This document shows, piece after piece, positions 60,984-64,000 of a DNA stretch of 64,000 nt. The position numbers and the translations under genes are program-made. The notes beneath the pieces were generated by a model. The model worked only from the letters and a program-made list of their open reading frames with translations, was not told the origin of the DNA and searched no databases. The stretch is from CAZOVB01 sp964583095 (lineage in GTDB: Bacteria > Planctomycetota > Phycisphaerae > SM23-33). Numbering within the stretch: the stretch's first letter is position 1; each line of letters begins with the position of its first letter. The stretch covers positions 34,893 to 98,892 of the forward strand of contig CAZOVB010000011.1 in the NCBI GenBank assembly GCA_964583095.1, read 5' to 3'.

Positions 60984-61547
60984 ATGATGGAAACACAACC
61001 GGCCTGCCAGAGTGAGCCCGAAGATGCCGAATTGTTCGCGCAGCTTCGGCGCGGAGACAGAGACGCCTTCGACGCCCTGTGTCGACGTCACGGAGGCTTT
61101 GTGCGAACGGTCATTCGCAGCTGCTGGTCCGACCGGGACGAACTGGACGACCTGTGTCAGGTCTGCTGGCTTCGTGTCTGGCAGAGGGCTTCGCGGCTTC
61201 GGGACACGAGCAGGTGGCGCGGGTGGCTGGTGATGATCGCTCGGAACACCGCACGCGACGGCATGCGAAAGGCTCGCAGGCGCAGAGAACTCTGCCGGAG
61301 CAGCGAACTTGCTCACGTGCAGGAGCAGCTCCCAAGCTACGAATCGTCACTCCGACAGGAAGAGCATGCGGCGGTTCTGGAAGCCCTGGCCGGGCTTCCC
61401 GAGAAATACCGTCTGCCCTTGATGCTCCGCGTGGTGGAGCAGTGGGACTACGATCAGATCGGCCAGGCACTGGATCTCAGTCGCGGCGGCGTCGAGAGCC
61501 GGCTCTACCGGGCCAGGAAGAAACTGGCATCCATTTTGAAATTGTGA
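60984..61547 (+). CDS. ECF-type RNA polymerase sigma factor
   Basis: 187 residues. Region 2: DAELFAQLRRGDRDAFDALC and DELDDLCQVCWLRVWQRASR. Region 4: LEALAGLPEKYRLPLMLRVV, EQWDYDQIGQALDLSRGGVE and SRLYRARKKL. Regions 1.1 and 3 are absent, as in extracytoplasmic-function factors. A GGAAAT-18-TGTCG motif just upstream (60942-60970) could be an autoregulated promoter. The next gene, an anti-sigma candidate, starts 5 bp after the stop or overlaps it by a GTG, which indicates coupling. Confidence 0.95.
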   Translation: MMETQPACQSEPEDAELFAQLRRGDRDAFDALCRRHGGFVRTVIRSCWSDRDELDDLCQVCWLRVWQRASRLRDTSRWRGWLVMIARNTARDGMRKARRRRELCRSSELAHVQEQLPSYESSLRQEEHAAVLEALAGLPEKYRLPLMLRVVEQWDYDQIGQALDLSRGGVESRLYRARKKLASILKL

Positions 61548-61552
61548 GTCTG

Positions 61553-62089
61553 ATGAAACACCCGAAGATCGACAACAACACCCAGCGAAAGCTGATGCGT
61601 TATCTCGACGGCGAGATGAATTCGCCCGAGGCCGAGGCATTCGAGGCCCGGCTGCAACGCGAGCCCGAACTGGCCTCCCGCCTGGAAGAACTGTCCCGGG
61701 TGGACAGGCTGGTTGGTCGGGCTCTGGCCACGTCTGTCTCGCTGCCGATCCGGCCCGCGGGCTCGACAAGCCCTTCCAGATGGCTCGCCGCAGCCTCCAT
61801 CGCGGCCGCAGCGGTCATCTGCGTGGTCCTGATGCTTCCCCAGGGCTCCGGTTCCGGGCCCGAGCGGGCGCAGAATCCTTCGCAGGCCGGAGCCCAGCCC
61901 CGAGTTGCTGCTGTAAGGCCGGAGGTCCCCTCGCCCCCTTCCGAAACCGCCGGTGAGGCACCTGAGAAATTCGAAGCCCGCTTCGGGCAGATCTGGGCCC
62001 TGTACGATCCCCAGAAAATGGAAATCTACATCATTGAGAAGACCGACCGCATCCAGGTCGGCCCGCGATTCGAACTGACGGGACTTTAG
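61553..62089 (+). CDS. Anti-sigma factor candidate, single-pass membrane protein
   Basis: 178 residues. The N-terminus (KLMRYLDGEMNSPEAEAFEA, LQREPELASRLEELSRVD) matches the helical anti-sigma domain common in planctomycetes and bacteroidetes. One transmembrane helix follows (WLAAASIAAAAVICVVLMLP, about residues 75-95), then a Pro/Ala-rich periplasmic tail ending in KMEIYIIEKTDRIQVG. No zinc (HxxxCxxC) motif is present. A GTG at 61544, overlapping the sigma stop, is an alternative start. It probably holds the ECF factor at the membrane. Confidence 0.82.
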   Translation: MKHPKIDNNTQRKLMRYLDGEMNSPEAEAFEARLQREPELASRLEELSRVDRLVGRALATSVSLPIRPAGSTSPSRWLAAASIAAAAVICVVLMLPQGSGSGPERAQNPSQAGAQPRVAAVRPEVPSPPSETAGEAPEKFEARFGQIWALYDPQKMEIYIIEKTDRIQVGPRFELTGL

Positions 62090-62151
62090 ATCGAGTGAGA
62101 GATCTCTTCTGTAACTCACTTCAGCAAACAAAACTTTGAAAGGAGAAAGAG

Positions 62152-63465
62152 ATGAATCGGATAAGCAACAAGTCGTGCCTGGTCTTGCTGGCCGTGGCGG
62201 CGCTGGGCGTTTTCGCCGGGCAGACAGGACGGGCCCAACAGGTGCCGCAGCCATCCATCACGCTTGTGGGCCACCGCAACCAGGGTTCCTATGTCGGTGT
62301 GAGTGTAAGAGAGATCCCTGAGGCATTGGCGACGCACCTGGGTCTCCAGGCCGGCCGGGGCGTCATGGTCCAGACCGTCATCAAGGACAGCCCCGCCGCC
62401 GGGGCCGGCATCGAGAAGACGGACATCATCCTTCAGGCGGATGGAAAGGACATCTCTTCGGCAGAAGAACTGGTGGCGATGATTCTTCCCAAAAAGCCCG
62501 GCCAGACGGTCAAATTGAAGATCATACACAAGGGCGAAACGGTTGAGAAGACGATCGCCGTTTCCGACCGGCCTGAGAACATGGATACGATCACAGGCAA
62601 AAGGGACCCGGGGGAGTTCCCGGTGGTAAGAGGCCAGGATCTCAAGCTGCTTCGAGGCCGTGTCGAGGTGACCCCCGAGGGCAAGATTCGCATCGACTTC
62701 GGGGATCAGGAAGAAACCGAGGTCTCCGAGGAGATCCAGAAACTTCTCAAGAAGGGCATGCAGGGGGCGTCGGGCCTGATAGGGGATTCCCGGTCCGTGA
62801 TCAAAGCCCATGAAGGAGGCGTCCTGACGGTGACAAAACGTGCCGACGGGAAATTTGAAGTCATCCAGACCCGTCCGGACGGGACGCCCTCGACCAAAGT
62901 TTTCGACGATCTGGAGGCTCTGAAGGAAGGCGATGCCTCCGCCTACGATCTTTACACGCATTTCCTCAAGAACCGGAGTTCCGGCATCGAGGCCCTTGGC
63001 AGAATCGGCGATCCCAAGACTCGCACAGAAGCGATGCAAGAGCTTCGTGAACTGACCCAACGTTTCAGGCAGTTTGAGGGAAAGGCCGCCGACTATCCCT
63101 CCCTGGAGGAATTCCGGAAGCTCATGAAAGAGAAATTCCCTTCCGAGTTTCTCAAGAATCACTCCGCTCGGACATGGGGTGCCTTGGGAAAAGGTGCAGA
63201 TGGTTCGGCGGCGGCAGGGAAGAAAGCCCTGGCCGAGCTGGAAAAGGTCAGACAGCGACTCGAAGCGTTGAACATCGCGGGCTCTCTGGGCTCGAAGGAG
63301 CCGGAAGTCTCCAGGAAGTTCCACGTCGACGCCGACGGCAAAGTGACCGTGCAGATCCAAAAGGACGGCAGCGAACTGACCCAGAGCTTCCAGAGCCTGG
63401 AAGAGATGAAGGAGCAGGCCCCGCAATTGTACGAACACTATCGCAAACTGCTTACCGCAGACTGA
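62152..63465 (+). CDS. Secreted PDZ-domain protein, third gene of the sigma operon
   Basis: 437 residues. ATG with AAAGGAGAAAG upstream. Signal peptide SCLVLLAVAALGVFAGQTGR. The PDZ domain spans about residues 45-140: GSYVGVSVREIPEALATHLG, GRGVMVQTVIKDSPAAGAGI, ADGKDISSAEELVAMI and PGQTVKLKII. The remaining 290 residues are charged and helix-rich with no recognised domain, and no protease catalytic triad is seen. With the sigma and anti-sigma genes it suggests a periplasmic sensor or adaptor for an envelope response. Confidence 0.83.
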   Translation: MNRISNKSCLVLLAVAALGVFAGQTGRAQQVPQPSITLVGHRNQGSYVGVSVREIPEALATHLGLQAGRGVMVQTVIKDSPAAGAGIEKTDIILQADGKDISSAEELVAMILPKKPGQTVKLKIIHKGETVEKTIAVSDRPENMDTITGKRDPGEFPVVRGQDLKLLRGRVEVTPEGKIRIDFGDQEETEVSEEIQKLLKKGMQGASGLIGDSRSVIKAHEGGVLTVTKRADGKFEVIQTRPDGTPSTKVFDDLEALKEGDASAYDLYTHFLKNRSSGIEALGRIGDPKTRTEAMQELRELTQRFRQFEGKAADYPSLEEFRKLMKEKFPSEFLKNHSARTWGALGKGADGSAAAGKKALAELEKVRQRLEALNIAGSLGSKEPEVSRKFHVDADGKVTVQIQKDGSELTQSFQSLEEMKEQAPQLYEHYRKLLTAD

Positions 63466-63491
63466 GCTGCCGGTGTCCACATGGAAACCCC

Positions 63492-63528
63492 GACGCCCGC
63501 TCCGGATTTCCTCTCCGGGGCGGGCGTC
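63492..63528 (+). terminator. Rho-independent terminator of the sigma operon
   Basis: 15-bp stem GACGCCCGCTCCGGA/TCCGGGGCGGGCGTC with one G-U pair and a 7-nt loop, followed by TTTGCC, 26 bp after the PDZ gene. Confidence 0.8.
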
Positions 63529-63617
63529 TTTGCCTGGAGTCTGCGCCTTGCCGGCGGCTGGCGGGGGGCCTATGATGCTCGCTTACACGGGCGTAAGCAG
63601 AATCGCAGGAGACGGCC

Positions 63618-64000
63618 ATGGCCGGAAGCAGTTTTGGGCATCTGTACAGACTGACGACTTTTGGAGAATCCCACGGCGGGGCCGTCGGCGTCGTGGTCGA
63701 CGGCGTGACACCCGGGCTGGAACTGGGCGAGGCCGACGTCCAGGAGCAACTCGACCGCCGCAAGCCGGGCCAGTCCGACGTGACCACCCCCCGGGCCGAG
63801 CCGGATCAGGTGCATATTCTCTCCGGGCTCTTCGAGGGCAAGACCACCGGCACGCCGCTGCTGATGATCCTCTACAACAAGGATGCCCGACCCAGCGCGT
63901 ATGACGAGATCCGCCGACTCTTTCGGCCCGGACATGCGGACTACACCTACCTGAAGAAATACGGGCTGCGGGACTACCGCGGCAGCGGCAGGGCGTCGGG
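63618..64000 (+). CDS. aroC: Chorismate synthase (3' end outside window)
   Basis: The first 127 residues are present; the gene runs off the window. AGGAGA precedes the ATG. It converts EPSP to chorismate with reduced FMN, the last step of the shikimate pathway. The family N-terminus is clear: GHLYRLTTFGESHGGAVGVV (AroC signature with the FMN-binding His), EQLDRRKPGQSDVTTPR, FEGKTTGTPL and FRPGHADYTYLKKYGLRDYR. It is separated from the sigma operon by a strong terminator. Confidence 0.96.
   Translation, partial: MAGSSFGHLYRLTTFGESHGGAVGVVVDGVTPGLELGEADVQEQLDRRKPGQSDVTTPRAEPDQVHILSGLFEGKTTGTPLLMILYNKDARPSAYDEIRRLFRPGHADYTYLKKYGLRDYRGSGRAS

Noticed and set aside
1..64000. CRISPR array, transposase, integrase, rRNA or prophage
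   Set aside because: No regularly spaced repeats, no transposase or integrase motifs and no conserved rRNA stretches were seen on either strand.

Overview
The window is GC-rich bacterial chromosome with densely packed genes, about 53 protein-coding genes on both strands. No rRNA, tRNA, CRISPR array or insertion sequence was recognised. Several features point to Planctomycetota, probably the Phycisphaerae: a Minf_1886-type protein of the kind restricted to Verrucomicrobia and Planctomycetes (6556-6954), a surface protein with the N-terminal signature LEPLEQRWMLSA and dockerin-like repeats (34150-37197), a hydrazine-synthase-alpha-like di-haem protein (38528-41713), and prepilin-like proteins fused to carbohydrate-binding domains. 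This placement is inference, because there is no rRNA to confirm it.

Layout. 1-12552 is rich in cell-surface polysaccharide genes: a UDP-sugar epimerase, a small phosphoglycosyl transferase, a HAD phosphatase, a GalU-like nucleotidyltransferase, a VanZ-like membrane protein and a UDP-sugar dehydrogenase. Housekeeping genes (metG, a cell-wall amidase) are mixed in. 12740-17180 holds an SGNH hydrolase, pcm and an operon of SAM hydrolase, bioA and bioD. 17185-25785 is a long minus-strand block: a translationally coupled set of four prepilin-like genes, a membrane protein, a large secreted propeller protein and a thioredoxin-like lipoprotein. 25969-33869 carries regulators and metabolism: a haem-motif sensor kinase, a GT3 glycogen synthase, a PilZ protein, guaA and a degenerate B12-binding protein. 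34150-45436 carries secreted and carbohydrate-active proteins. 46103-55394 mixes regulation (AraC), ftsK, dUTPase, a glycosyltransferase, and a short sugar cluster of Gfo/Idh/MocA dehydrogenase, cupin and GH88. 56166-64000 carries ileS with an unusual leader, a MATE transporter, an ECF sigma/anti-sigma/PDZ operon and the start of aroC.

The genes suggest a polysaccharide-degrading aquatic planctomycete. GH3, GH88, the mutarotase-like protein and the Gfo/Idh enzyme would process sugars. The prepilin-CBM fusions and dockerin-type protein would act at the surface. Glycogen synthase would store carbon.

The most interesting observations are the pseudopilin operon carrying carbohydrate-binding modules, a promoter-leader peptide-terminator arrangement upstream of ileS, start codons sitting 5-9 nt after -10 boxes (leaderless mRNAs), the HzsA-like gene next to a stand-alone relative of one of its segments, and a B12-type domain that has lost its cobalt-ligating histidine.
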